48,986 nucleotides of DNA from Nocardiopsis sp. JB363 (GCF_900143625.1 NZ_FRFF01000071.1:1-48986), one strand, 5' to 3'. Shown: positions 1 to 9,162, numbered from the stretch's first letter. Notes: generated by a model not told the origin, from the sequence alone. A program made the numbers and translations.

Positions 1-54
1 CCACCCTCCCCATCTCCCGAAGAACCCGGCGGCGAGCCGAGACAGGATGACCGG

Positions 55-2109
55 ATGTTGCCCCACCACCCCAGCGCGTCCCGTGCCGCGCCAAGGTTCG
101 TCTCGGCGTCGTTGCTGGCCCTCCTCGTACTGCTGGGCGTCGCGCCGGCTCAAGCCGACACGGAGGGGTCCGTCGAGGACCGTGTGGGGGCGGCCGAGTA
201 CTACGCGGGCCTGTTGACCGAGGAGCCCGAGGGCGAGGCGGTCATCGTCGACGACTCGATCTCCGGCCTCTACGACCTGGACGAACTGGAGACGGACCTG
301 CACGAGGCCTTCGCCCCGCTGGACGTTCCGTACTACGTCGTGGCCGGCGCCCTGCCGGGACACTCCACCATGCCCATGGACTTCCTGGCCGCGGTGCAGG
401 ACCGTGTCGGCCGGCCCGGCCTGTACGTCTACCTGCGACCGGGGTCGGCCGAGGTGACCGCGGTGGCCAAGGACGTGGGTCTGCCGGTGGAGAAGGCCAA
501 CAGGGTGCTCCTGGCCGAGGAGAACCTCGTCACCTACCTGCCCATCGACGCCGGCGCCGAACTCTTCGCGCGGACCCTGGTCGCCCCCGACCTCGATGAG
601 AGGTTCGAGGAAAGGTGGGGTTCGCCCTGGCAGCGACTCGGACCGCTCTATTGGTGGGCGGAGTCGTACCTGCGCCCGCTGCGTATGGAGTCCCACGACA
701 GTCCGGAACGACTCGGTGAGGCCACCGCCCTCACCGTGGGGGCGACCATCACCCTGGCCCTGGTGTTCGGGTCGGTGCGCTCGGGCCGCCGCCGGAACGC
801 CATGGAGGCGGGTCACCCCGGCAGGCTCCGCGGCGACCGCGCACTGACGGCGGGCATGGTCCTGGCCACCGTCACCGGTGTCGTGGTCGTGGCCGCGTCC
901 CTGGTCCACCTCGACCGGGGGACCCTGCCCGAGGACGTCGAGAAGGTCGCCCCCGTACCACCGGAGACGGCGCCCTACGTCGTCGACACCGTCCGTGTGG
1001 AGCGCGTCGCCGAGGCGCTGCGCGAGGACCCCTTCTACGTCGACCCGCAGACGGAGGTGGACACCGAGGGACTGGATCGGATCTCGGAGCGCGAACTCCC
1101 CGAGGACGTCCCGGCCTACGTCGCGGTGTTGCCGATGAACCCGCACGACGAGTCGGGCGGCGACGGGGAGATCTTCGCGCACGCCCTGCACCACGTCATG
1201 GACGAGGACGGGTTCTACGTCATCGTGCACGGCCGGGCGGGGGAGTCGGTCGAGGTGGACACGGCCCGCTTCGGCGTGGACTACGCGGACGGTGAGCGCG
1301 ACCACGCGCACCTGGAGGGGCTCACCGGATACCTCGACGATTCCACGGCGGCGGAGTCCCTGGACGGCTTGCTGGACGTCGTGGAACAGGACGTGGTCGC
1401 GGCCCCGGGGGCTTCGGAGGTGCCCTACACGGTGGAGTCCCGGGCGAACCCGGACTCGGAATCCTCGCGTCTGTCCCGGTTCTTCTCCGGTGACTTCTTC
1501 GAGTCGATGTTCCTGATCGGGCCGATCGTCGCCGGCGTGCTCCTCGCCATCGTGTGGGGTGCGAACGGTCTGGTGCACCGGATGCGGGTCGCCCCCGGCC
1601 GCGCACTGCGACCTCGCGCCGACCGCGCGGTACGCCGCATGGCCAAGGCGCTCCAGGCGGCCCCGGCCGACCACCCCGGACGCGACGATGCCCTGCGCGA
1701 GTCCGACACGGCCCTGACCGTTCTGGCCGCCCACCCGGACGAACTCGACCTCGTCGGGGTCACGGTGCTGGCCGACCGGACCGTCCTTCGCCTCGACCCG
1801 GACCCGGAGACCGCGGCCCTGGCCGACGAACCCGTGTGCGCGGTCGACCCCCTGCACGGGGCGTCCGTGCGGCAAAGGGCGGTGCGCAAGAAGAAGGGGA
1901 AACGGCAGGTGGTGCTTCCACAACCCGTCTGCGCGTCCTGTTCCGCCCTACCGGAGTCCCGCCGACGTGGCCGCACCCTCCGGGTCACCGGCCCGGGCGG
2001 CGGCCGTGTCCCGTACCTGGACCTGGACCGGGAGTGGAACCGGAACGGCTTCGGGACCAAGTACCGACTCGACGTGGAAAACCTGCTGAAGGAGACCGAT
2101 GTCCACTGA
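55..2109 (+). CDS. Exported multi-domain membrane protein, long member of a duplicated module (copy 1)
   Basis: 684 residues, function not recognised. An N-terminal signal peptide (cleavage likely after AQA, residue 34) leads into an extracytoplasmic alpha/beta domain (about 44-190). Two membrane segments follow (about 225-241 and 263-286), then a second extracytoplasmic domain (about 307-460) and a third membrane segment (485-508). The cytoplasmic tail has C595-x5-H (CAVDPLHG) and C626-x2-C629, a likely zinc site. The outer domains share the pattern 'YVDP...PxYVAVLP...G(F/V)YVxV', loosely reminiscent of TPM-like or Rv1476-like domains; that resemblance is a weak inference. The ATG at 55 sits directly before the signal peptide. 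The stop overlaps the next gene by 11 bases, so the two are probably co-translated. The paralogue at 3448-5406 has the same architecture. Confidence 0.85.
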   Translation: MLPHHPSASRAAPRFVSASLLALLVLLGVAPAQADTEGSVEDRVGAAEYYAGLLTEEPEGEAVIVDDSISGLYDLDELETDLHEAFAPLDVPYYVVAGALPGHSTMPMDFLAAVQDRVGRPGLYVYLRPGSAEVTAVAKDVGLPVEKANRVLLAEENLVTYLPIDAGAELFARTLVAPDLDERFEERWGSPWQRLGPLYWWAESYLRPLRMESHDSPERLGEATALTVGATITLALVFGSVRSGRRRNAMEAGHPGRLRGDRALTAGMVLATVTGVVVVAASLVHLDRGTLPEDVEKVAPVPPETAPYVVDTVRVERVAEALREDPFYVDPQTEVDTEGLDRISERELPEDVPAYVAVLPMNPHDESGGDGEIFAHALHHVMDEDGFYVIVHGRAGESVEVDTARFGVDYADGERDHAHLEGLTGYLDDSTAAESLDGLLDVVEQDVVAAPGASEVPYTVESRANPDSESSRLSRFFSGDFFESMFLIGPIVAGVLLAIVWGANGLVHRMRVAPGRALRPRADRAVRRMAKALQAAPADHPGRDDALRESDTALTVLAAHPDELDLVGVTVLADRTVLRLDPDPETAALADEPVCAVDPLHGASVRQRAVRKKKGKRQVVLPQPVCASCSALPESRRRGRTLRVTGPGGGRVPYLDLDREWNRNGFGTKYRLDVENLLKETDVH

Positions 2110-3400
2110 CCACCGAACGGTGAGAGGCCGTCCGACCGCGGTCGCGGGCGCGCTCCTGACCGTGTTCTTCGTGACCGCCTTCCCCGGGGCGGCCACGGCC
2201 GACACCGAGACGGAGACGGTGAGCCCGACCGAACGGATCGTGGCCGAGCTGGAGGCCTCACCGGTCCACGTCGATCCCTCCTTCTCTTCCGCCCTGCCCG
2301 AGGAACGGGCGGACGCGCTGGAGGACCAGATCAATGGTTCCGAGGTTCCGCTCCGGGTGCTGGCCGTGCCGTTGATCGAAGGCGGCGACTGGTCCGGCGA
2401 CGCGGAACAGATGGTCGCGGCGGTGCACGACCGGATCGGTGGCGAGGGGCACTACCTGGTGATGGACGGCCGGACCGTCTCGGGCCACGACTTCGAGACG
2501 GGCGGTGCGGATGACGACTCGCGCGCCTTCTACTCCGCCCTCACCGTCTCCTACGAACTCGAATACGACGACCGGGCCGTGGACAAGTTGGATCGGGCGG
2601 TGGAGATCGCGCTGACCGACGAACCCAAGGTGCTCTACGACGAGGCCGTGGCGTCCGAGGAGAAGGGGCTGACCGACTGGTTCTACTCCCTCGGCCCCGG
2701 GGGTTACTCGGCGGTCACGATCCTGCCCTGGGTCGTGGCCGTGCTCGCCCTGGTCGGACTCGGCTTCGGGGTGTACCGGTGGCGCAGGCCCCGCGCCGTG
2801 CCCACCGTGCCCCAGCACGCCGCCTTCGACAACGCCGGCCTGGCCCGGCGGGGTGAGTTGGTGCGCAAGGCGGAGCGGGAGCTGGTGGAGCTCGGCGAGC
2901 GCGTCGGTTCGGCGCGGACCCGCCCCGACGACCCAGAGGCGACCGAGGCGATGGGCCGGGCCCTGGACGCGCACGCGGCGGCCCGCAACGTCCACGACGG
3001 GCTTCCCGACGAGGGAGCGATGGAGGACATCGCCGGCGTGCTCGTGCTGTTGGACATGGCGGAGGACCACCTGGCCCGGGCCGTGCTCCCCGCTCAGAAG
3101 CGCGGCTCGGCGCGCGTGCGTTCGCACTGTTACGCCAATCCCCTGCACGGGACCGACGTCAAGGTGACGCGTTGGCGGGAGTTCGGTGGGTCAGCCGATA
3201 TGCGGGTGCCCTTGTGCGCCGTGTGCGCCAAGGCCGTCCGGGATCGGGTCCGACCCACGGTGCTGGCCGCCCGGAACCAGGGGCGGGAGGTGCCCTACTA
3301 CGAGGTGCCCGCCGAGGAGAGCGTGTGGGCGGCCACCGGTTACGGGGCGTTGCGCGATGACCTCGTAGAGCGGATTCTTCGAGGCGAGCACCGGCGTTGA
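2099..3400 (+). CDS. Signal-peptide membrane protein, short member of a duplicated module (copy 1)
   Basis: 433 residues, function not recognised. The ATG at 2099 follows AAGGAG at suitable spacing and overlaps the upstream stop. A signal peptide (about 1-34, ending ATA) precedes one extracytoplasmic domain ('VHVDP...LRVLAVPL...AVHDRIGGEGHYLVMDG', about 55-180), one membrane helix (about 202-226) and a roughly 200-residue cytoplasmic region. That region holds the conserved segment 'PQHAAFDNA', a predicted helical stretch and a C344-x5-H350...C373-x2-C376 motif (CYANPLHG, CAVC). The tail 'VPYYEVPAEESVWAATGYG' is almost unchanged in the paralogue at 5396-6697. It has the outer domain once, whereas the long partner has it twice. 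Confidence 0.85.
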   Translation: MSTDHRTVRGRPTAVAGALLTVFFVTAFPGAATADTETETVSPTERIVAELEASPVHVDPSFSSALPEERADALEDQINGSEVPLRVLAVPLIEGGDWSGDAEQMVAAVHDRIGGEGHYLVMDGRTVSGHDFETGGADDDSRAFYSALTVSYELEYDDRAVDKLDRAVEIALTDEPKVLYDEAVASEEKGLTDWFYSLGPGGYSAVTILPWVVAVLALVGLGFGVYRWRRPRAVPTVPQHAAFDNAGLARRGELVRKAERELVELGERVGSARTRPDDPEATEAMGRALDAHAAARNVHDGLPDEGAMEDIAGVLVLLDMAEDHLARAVLPAQKRGSARVRSHCYANPLHGTDVKVTRWREFGGSADMRVPLCAVCAKAVRDRVRPTVLAARNQGREVPYYEVPAEESVWAATGYGALRDDLVERILRGEHRR

Positions 3401-3447
3401 CCAGGCAGGATTGCTCTGGCCGGAGGCGCGAGGGCTATTATCGGCGC

Positions 3448-5406
3448 ATGCCTGCGTCCCCACGGGCCTCTCGGTCCCTCCCCTGCCTTCCCCGAATCCC
3501 GGCCCTGCTGGCGGGCGCGCTGTTCGTCCTTTTCGCGGCAGCACCCGCCGCCATGGCCGAACCCGAGCCCGGCCCGGCCGAGGGGCGGGAGAATCCGCCC
3601 ACCGTCGCGGAGCACTACACCGAACTGCTGTCCGAACAGCCCGAGGGCGCGGCGGTGGTGGTGGACGACGCGGTGGGCGGTGTGACGCAGCACGCGGAAC
3701 TGGCCGAGGAGCTGCACGCGGCCTTCGCACCCCTGAACGTGCCCTACCACGTGGTGGTCTCCCCGTTCGTCGGTGCCGGCACGCCCGGTGGCATGGACGA
3801 GATCATGCCCGCCGTGCACGACCGACTCGGCGCCGACGGCGTCTACGTGCTCCTGCCGCCGAAGGGCATGTACACCGAGTTGCAGGTGTACGGGGCGGAC
3901 CTGTCGGTGGACGGCGCCCGGGAAGCGGTGCGCGACGCGGAGGCCTACAGCGCGCCGGCCCAGGACGTGGCGTCGCTCGTGGCGGCCGGATTGGCCGGGG
4001 AGGAACCACCCGCGGTCGAGCTGGAACGTCGACCCGAGGGTTTCCTGGGTGAGATCGACCCGAACAGCTTCAACGGGCCCAACAACCTCGGGCTGTTGGT
4101 GGGGACCACGGGTGGGGCTCTGGTGATCATCGGGGGGTGGATCGCCTGGCGAGGGGTGCGACGCGGCCGGCGCGTGCTCCCCGTCGTCGCCGTGGCGGTC
4201 ACGTTGGCGACCGCCGGTTCCGTGGTGGCGGGCGCCCACGTGTACACGATGAGCGCGCCGGTCGGCGGTTCGGAGGTCGCCGACCCCGAGGAACTGGCCC
4301 GCCTGGAGGCCCCCTACGTGGTCACCACCGACCGGGCCGAGCGTCTGGCCGCGGAGCTCACCGAGGACCCCCTGTACGTCGACCCGTTGTCGTCGCTGTC
4401 CCGAGAGGGCTTGGCGGAGGTCCGAGAGACGCTCACCGACGCCCCTGTCCCCGTCCACGTGGCCGTGGTGCCACTGGCGACCGATGACGAGGTCGAGGGC
4501 CAGGCCGAGGTTCTCGCGGCGGCCCTGGCCTCGGTGGCCGAACGGGACGGCGTCTACCTGGTCGTCGGCCCCGGAACCCACACCCCCGACGTCGGGGCCG
4601 CGGTGAGCGGACTGGACGTCGACCCGTACGCGCTGTGGTCGCCGATGAGTCGAATAGAGGAATCGTCCCTGCCGGCGATAGTGGAACAGGCCGTCACGGA
4701 GCTGGCCGAAGTGGACTTCACCCCCGGCGACGGGTTCGAGCCGCTCTTCACCGACCGTGAGCCGAACCTGCCCGAGCCGCGCGCCGAACGCTTCTGGGGA
4801 GGGGAGGGGTTCGTCCCCGGCGTGCTGCTCTTGGGACCACTCCTGGCCGGCCTCGTCATCGGCCTGAGCTACCTGACCCTGTACCTGAGGAAGCGGACCG
4901 GCGAGGGTTCTCTGATCACCGTGATGGGACCGAACCGGTTGCGCCGGATGGCCTCCGGGGAGGCCGACCGAGTGCGCGAGCTGCTCGACCGGGACCCGGA
5001 GGCCATCCCGGAGAAGTTCATGCGACAGGCGGAAGCGGTGCTCCTGCTCGCCGATCGTGACCTCGCAACACTCGACCTGTTGGGTGTCGTGGTGTTGGGC
5101 CGCAGGGTCCGGGCCGTCGCCGAGCGCCCGGACGCGGCCACCGGTCCCTGCGTGGTCAACCCGCTGCATCCGTTCTCCACGCAGAGCTACGCCACCCGTG
5201 CGGCGGGCGGCAGCGGGTACCTGTGCTCGTCCTGCGCCCGACTCTCGGAGGACGAGCGCCTCGCGAGGGTCCTGAAACTGCGCACCACGACCACGGCGCA
5301 CTCCTACCGGAAGTCGTCGAAGGACCCGTGGATCAGCCACGCCTTCGGCGTGCACAAGCCCGTTCGGATGATCGGACGGCTACTTGAGGAGAACCGTGTC
5401 CACTGA
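3448..5406 (+). CDS. Exported multi-domain membrane protein, long member of a duplicated module (copy 2)
   Basis: 652 residues from the ATG at 3448. The frame is open to a TTG at 3397, but the ATG starts a good signal peptide (about 1-37, ending AMA). The order matches its paralogue at 55-2109: extracytoplasmic domain ('PYHVVVSPFVGAG...AVHDRLGADGVYVLLPP'), membrane helices at about 213-234 and 244-266, second outer domain ('LYVDPLSSLSREGL...VHVAVVPLATDDE...GVYLVVGPG'), helix at about 455-480, and a cytoplasmic tail with C568-x5-H (CVVNPLHP) and C593-x2-C596. Its stop overlaps the next start, repeating the junction of copy 1. Function unknown. The two long proteins are clearly homologous but well diverged, so the duplication is not recent. 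Confidence 0.84.
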   Translation: MPASPRASRSLPCLPRIPALLAGALFVLFAAAPAAMAEPEPGPAEGRENPPTVAEHYTELLSEQPEGAAVVVDDAVGGVTQHAELAEELHAAFAPLNVPYHVVVSPFVGAGTPGGMDEIMPAVHDRLGADGVYVLLPPKGMYTELQVYGADLSVDGAREAVRDAEAYSAPAQDVASLVAAGLAGEEPPAVELERRPEGFLGEIDPNSFNGPNNLGLLVGTTGGALVIIGGWIAWRGVRRGRRVLPVVAVAVTLATAGSVVAGAHVYTMSAPVGGSEVADPEELARLEAPYVVTTDRAERLAAELTEDPLYVDPLSSLSREGLAEVRETLTDAPVPVHVAVVPLATDDEVEGQAEVLAAALASVAERDGVYLVVGPGTHTPDVGAAVSGLDVDPYALWSPMSRIEESSLPAIVEQAVTELAEVDFTPGDGFEPLFTDREPNLPEPRAERFWGGEGFVPGVLLLGPLLAGLVIGLSYLTLYLRKRTGEGSLITVMGPNRLRRMASGEADRVRELLDRDPEAIPEKFMRQAEAVLLLADRDLATLDLLGVVVLGRRVRAVAERPDAATGPCVVNPLHPFSTQSYATRAAGGSGYLCSSCARLSEDERLARVLKLRTTTTAHSYRKSSKDPWISHAFGVHKPVRMIGRLLEENRVH

Positions 5407-6697
5407 ATCGCGCACCCCTCGCCGGAGCCCGTGGGTGATGCTCCGCGCATCGGTCCCCGCTCTGGTCCTGGCCGTTTCGGCGGCCTTCGCCCCGGCGGCC
5501 CTGGCCGACACCACCGAGGGGGCCGCCGAGAGCGAGGCGACCCCGGCGGAGGCCATCGCCGAGAGCCTGGGGGAGTCGCCCGTCCACGTCGACCCCGCCT
5601 ACGAGGACGCCTTCGCCGTCGAGGCGCGCGAACGTGTCGCCGAACGGATCGGCGAGAGCGATCTCGACCTGTACGTCATCGTCGTCCCGCTCACCGAGGG
5701 CGACACCTGGAACGGTGAGAGCGAGGCCGTGGCCTCGGCCGTGCACGACCGCACGGGCGGCGGAGAGGGCCACTACCTGATCTACAACAGTTCGGGCGGT
5801 CTGGACGGCCACGACCTGGGCACCGCCTCGGACGACTGGACCAAGCCCGCCTTCCACGGGGCGCTCGCCGCGAGCTACGAGACCATGGGCGGCCAGAGCC
5901 TCATCCCCACCGAGGTGGACGCCGCGGTCGAGGCGGCCCTGTCGGAGGACCCCGAAGCCGCCTACGAGGCCGCCATGGCCGACTACCAAGAGGAACGCGG
6001 CACGAGCGATGACTCCGCCCCCACTACGCCCATGAACCCCGTTCTGCGAAACGTGGGCCTGGTCGTCCTGGTGGGGCTGGTCGGGTTCGGGATCTCCCTG
6101 TTCCTGGTCCGGACGCGGCGGCGTTCGGCCACGCCCGTCGCCCAGCACGCCGCGTTCGACAACGCCGACCGTGCCCGCCTGGAGTCCGTCGTCGAGAACG
6201 GGGCACGCGACCTCATCGAACTGGGGGAGCGCCTCCAAGCCGCCGACCGGGTCGACCCACAGGACCTGTCCCGGGCCCTGGACGCCCGCGACGCCGCCGC
6301 CCGGGTCCACGACCGCATGGTCGCCGAAGGCCCCACCCTGCCCGACGCGGTGGGTGTACTCGTCCTCTTGGATCTGTCCGAGGACGCCCTGGTGGGGCGG
6401 CGAAGCCCGCGCAGGCCCTGTTACGCCAATCCGCTGCACGGCACCGAGACCAAACCGACCCAGTGGCGTGAATTCGGCGGCTCCCGTACCATCCGGGTGC
6501 CCCTGTGCGCCGAGTGCGCCCGCGCCGTACGCGGCCGGGTCCGTCCCACGGTGCTGCCCGCCCCGCACGACGGGGAGGAGATCCCTTACTACGAGGTGCC
6601 GGCGGAGCAGAGCGTGTGGGCGGCCACCGGTTACGGCACCCTCCGGGACGACCTGGTGGAACGGGTCCTGCGCGGAGACCACTCCGGGCGCCGGTAA
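5396..6697 (+). CDS. Signal-peptide membrane protein, short member of a duplicated module (copy 2)
   Basis: 433 residues, the same length as its paralogue at 2099-3400. The GTG at 5396 was chosen because the junction there repeats the copy-1 junction (start codon, then TCCACTGA containing the upstream stop) and has GAGGA just before it; an in-frame TTG at 5384 is less likely. Signal peptide about 1-37 (ALA), one extracytoplasmic domain ('VHVDPAYEDAF...LYVIVVPL...AVHDRTGGGEGHYLIYN'), a membrane helix at about 218-240, 'AQHAAFDNADRARLE', and a cytoplasmic C342-x5-H...C371-x2-C374 motif. The spacing between the first and second Cys (29) equals that in copy 1. The tail 'YYEVPAEQSVWAATGYG' is conserved. 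Function unknown. Confidence 0.84.
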   Translation: MSTESRTPRRSPWVMLRASVPALVLAVSAAFAPAALADTTEGAAESEATPAEAIAESLGESPVHVDPAYEDAFAVEARERVAERIGESDLDLYVIVVPLTEGDTWNGESEAVASAVHDRTGGGEGHYLIYNSSGGLDGHDLGTASDDWTKPAFHGALAASYETMGGQSLIPTEVDAAVEAALSEDPEAAYEAAMADYQEERGTSDDSAPTTPMNPVLRNVGLVVLVGLVGFGISLFLVRTRRRSATPVAQHAAFDNADRARLESVVENGARDLIELGERLQAADRVDPQDLSRALDARDAAARVHDRMVAEGPTLPDAVGVLVLLDLSEDALVGRRSPRRPCYANPLHGTETKPTQWREFGGSRTIRVPLCAECARAVRGRVRPTVLPAPHDGEEIPYYEVPAEQSVWAATGYGTLRDDLVERVLRGDHSGRR

Positions 6698-6777
6698 CGT
6701 CCCGACATCGATTCGGGCTCCGGAGGGAACCCGGGCGGGGCATGCACGGTCCCACCTTTGTGACACCCTGACGGGGG

Positions 6778-6793
6778 AGGCCCCGCGGGGCCT
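6778..6793. other. 16-base perfect palindrome upstream of the first kinase
   Basis: AGGCCCC-GC-GGGGCCT is self-complementary. It lies 81 bases after the last membrane-module gene and 35 bases before the kinase start. It could be part of a terminator or an operator; there is no T-run, and GC-rich palindromes arise easily at this base composition. Confidence 0.3.
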
Positions 6794-6828
6794 GTGGGAG
6801 ACACGACGAGCAAGAGACGGGGCAGGCT

Positions 6829-9162
6829 GTGGACGACCCCCGGAACCAGGACGCGCACGAACGCGTGATCGGTGGTTACCGGCTGCTGAGGTCCCTTGGA
6901 CGCGGTGGATTCGGTGAGGTGTTCCTCGGCGAGGCCGAGGACGGCGGTCGTGCGGCGGTCAAGCTGCTGCACGTCAGTTGGTCCGGCGACCAGGACATGC
7001 GGCGGCGCTTCGCCGCGGAGGTGGAGCAGGCGCGCCGGGTGAGCGAATTCTGCGTGGCGCGGATCCTGGACGCCGACCTGGAGGCCGAGCAGCCCTGGAT
7101 CGCCTCCGAGTACATCGACGGACCGACGCTTCAGGACTCCGTGCAGACCGAGGGGCCCCGCTCCGGCAGCGAGTTGCAGCGGTTGGCGGTGTCCACGGCG
7201 ACGGCGTTGGCGGCCATCCACGCCGCCGGTGTGGTGCATCGGGACCTGAAACCGGACAACATCATGCTGGCGTCGGACGGGCCCCGGGTGATCGACTTCG
7301 GTATCGCGCGAGCGGTGGAGGCCACCTCGGTGACCGCCAGCGGCGTGGTCGGCACCATCGGCTACATGGCACCCGAACAGTTGGAGGGTGCCCGCCTGAC
7401 CGCGGCCGTCGACGTGTTCTCCTGGGCCGCGGTGATGGTGTTCGCCGCCACCGGCCGGGAGGCGTTCCCGGCACCCACCCAGGCTGCCCGCATCGCACGC
7501 ATCCTCGCAGGCACACCGGACCTGGAGGGCGTGGAGGGTCCCCTGGTGGGCGTTCTCGCCGGTTGCCTGAACAAGGACGCCGACGCCCGCCCGGACGCCT
7601 CCACCCTGTTGCGGCACCTGATCGCGGGCCCGGCCGGTGGAAGCACACCCACCGGAGCCCGACCGGTATCCACGCCACCCGCCGCGGTGGAGGCCCCGGA
7701 CGCGACCACGGTCACGCCCGCACCGGACGCGATGACCCGCGTCGGGGTGGACCGGACCCGCGTGGCCGAGCATCCGCCCGCCGGCGTCGTGCCGGTCGAC
7801 CCCACCCGAGTGGCCCGGGTCGACCCGACCCGGGTCGCGGGCGTGGACCCGGGTGGAACGGCGGGCCCGGGTGCGGCCGTGGGCCGGTCACCGGCCACGA
7901 CCCCACCGGGGCGGCCATCGCCGGCCCCGCCCCACGGGCGGACCGCGGAGTCCGGCCCGTACCCGGTGGGCGCGTCCTTCTCCGCCGCGCAAGCCCAGGG
8001 CCCGATGGTCCATCCTCAGAACCAGGGCGCCCCGTTCGGGGCCCCGAGCACGCCGGCGCCCTCGGGCCTGGTCCCCCCGTACCACTTCGCCGGCGCCCGC
8101 TTCCAGGACGCGGGCACGCTGGCCGAGACCATGCAGCGCGACTGGTCCGCCGCGGTCCAGGTCTTCAACGACCCGGCGGAACGCTCCGTCCTGGGCGCCT
8201 GGATCATGAACGACCTGGGCGACACCACCATCGACCGATCCCTGTTCCGCCGTCAGGTGGGCGACGCCAACCTGGCCGTGGCCTCCTTCATCTCACAGCT
8301 GCGCCCCGACCTGCCCCCGGTCTTTCGCGGGCGGGCCGTCGCCATGAGCGACCTGCGGTCCCTGTTCGCCGACCCGCGCCCGCTGCTCACCGGAGCCCCG
8401 CGGGCCAACGAGATGGTCCTCCTGGCCCGCCCCGAGCTCCTACGGATCCTCGGCGCGCATCAGAGTCCCGAACCAGGGGCGCACCACCGCCTGGCCGAGA
8501 ACCTGGACGGGGCCGAACGAGCCGGCAACGCCTTGTGCGCCCGCCTGGCCGAAGAACTGGAGGGCTGGCGATCGACCAGGGTCACGGTCAACCCGGCGCT
8601 GGTCATGGCCTTCCTCCTCACCCCCGACCAGATGACCCCGCCCGGTGACGGCCGCGACAGCGCGGTGGCGGACTGGGTGGACATCCTGTGGCGGTCCGTG
8701 ATCGGCGCGGAACTCCCCGACTCCGCCGGGTACGCCGCCGCCGTCCACGCCGCCATGCCCACCGTCCAGGCACTGTCCCGCCAGCGCCACTACTGGGAGG
8801 GGCGCCACTCGGAGGTCTCCGGGGCACACGAGGCCCTTGAGGACAAGGTGACGTTCCAGCAGCGGATGCACAGGGCGGCACAGGCGTGCAAGTACGGAAT
8901 CGTGGCCCTGCCGGTCGGTTTCGTACTCGGGTTGGCCGATGGGGGAGGGTTCGCCGAGTTCCTGTTCGGGCTCGGCGTGCTCGCCTTGGTGGGCGCGGTC
9001 GGCGTGAGCGTCACCAACTGGGTGATGTGCGGTGGCGCGGCCCGTCGGGCCCAACGGGTCATGGAACTCCAGCACTCCCGCCAGCAGCTGCCCCAGCTGA
9101 ACCACGGGGTGAGCCGGATCCGCTCCGACCTGGAACGTGCCCGGCGGATCACCTCCGGCTGA
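6829..9162 (+). CDS. Membrane-anchored Ser/Thr protein kinase (first of a tandem pair)
   Basis: 777 residues from a GTG. A PknB/Hanks-type kinase domain occupies about 14-265: glycine loop LGRGGFGEV (23-31), Lys45, HRDLKPDN (137-144), DFG (156-158) and APE (181-183) are intact, so it should be active. A Pro/Ala-rich linker (about 270-412) carries four TRV motifs (T303, T310, T326, T334). It is followed by a conserved domain beginning PYHFAGARF (about 417) and shared with the downstream kinase, then two membrane helices close to the C-terminus (about 685-730) and a short charged tail. There are no PASTA repeats and no extracellular sensor; most of the protein is cytoplasmic, so it may sense an intracellular cue. 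Substrates unknown. The paralogue at 9318-11348 probably arose by tandem duplication. Confidence 0.93.
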   Translation: MDDPRNQDAHERVIGGYRLLRSLGRGGFGEVFLGEAEDGGRAAVKLLHVSWSGDQDMRRRFAAEVEQARRVSEFCVARILDADLEAEQPWIASEYIDGPTLQDSVQTEGPRSGSELQRLAVSTATALAAIHAAGVVHRDLKPDNIMLASDGPRVIDFGIARAVEATSVTASGVVGTIGYMAPEQLEGARLTAAVDVFSWAAVMVFAATGREAFPAPTQAARIARILAGTPDLEGVEGPLVGVLAGCLNKDADARPDASTLLRHLIAGPAGGSTPTGARPVSTPPAAVEAPDATTVTPAPDAMTRVGVDRTRVAEHPPAGVVPVDPTRVARVDPTRVAGVDPGGTAGPGAAVGRSPATTPPGRPSPAPPHGRTAESGPYPVGASFSAAQAQGPMVHPQNQGAPFGAPSTPAPSGLVPPYHFAGARFQDAGTLAETMQRDWSAAVQVFNDPAERSVLGAWIMNDLGDTTIDRSLFRRQVGDANLAVASFISQLRPDLPPVFRGRAVAMSDLRSLFADPRPLLTGAPRANEMVLLARPELLRILGAHQSPEPGAHHRLAENLDGAERAGNALCARLAEELEGWRSTRVTVNPALVMAFLLTPDQMTPPGDGRDSAVADWVDILWRSVIGAELPDSAGYAAAVHAAMPTVQALSRQRHYWEGRHSEVSGAHEALEDKVTFQQRMHRAAQACKYGIVALPVGFVLGLADGGGFAEFLFGLGVLALVGAVGVSVTNWVMCGGAARRAQRVMELQHSRQQLPQLNHGVSRIRSDLERARRITSG

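Noticed and set aside
3340..5355. 671-residue open frame on the minus strand opposite the second long module gene
   Set aside because: Its translation is rich in His, Arg, Gly and Gln with no domain, and the plus strand has a signal peptide, membrane helices and a paralogue. It is an antisense artefact of high GC.
7735..7842. Repetitive linker of the first kinase considered as a tandem DNA repeat or CRISPR-like array
   Set aside because: Repeats are short, irregular and in frame with the protein, encoding DPTRVA units. No CRISPR array is present anywhere in the window.
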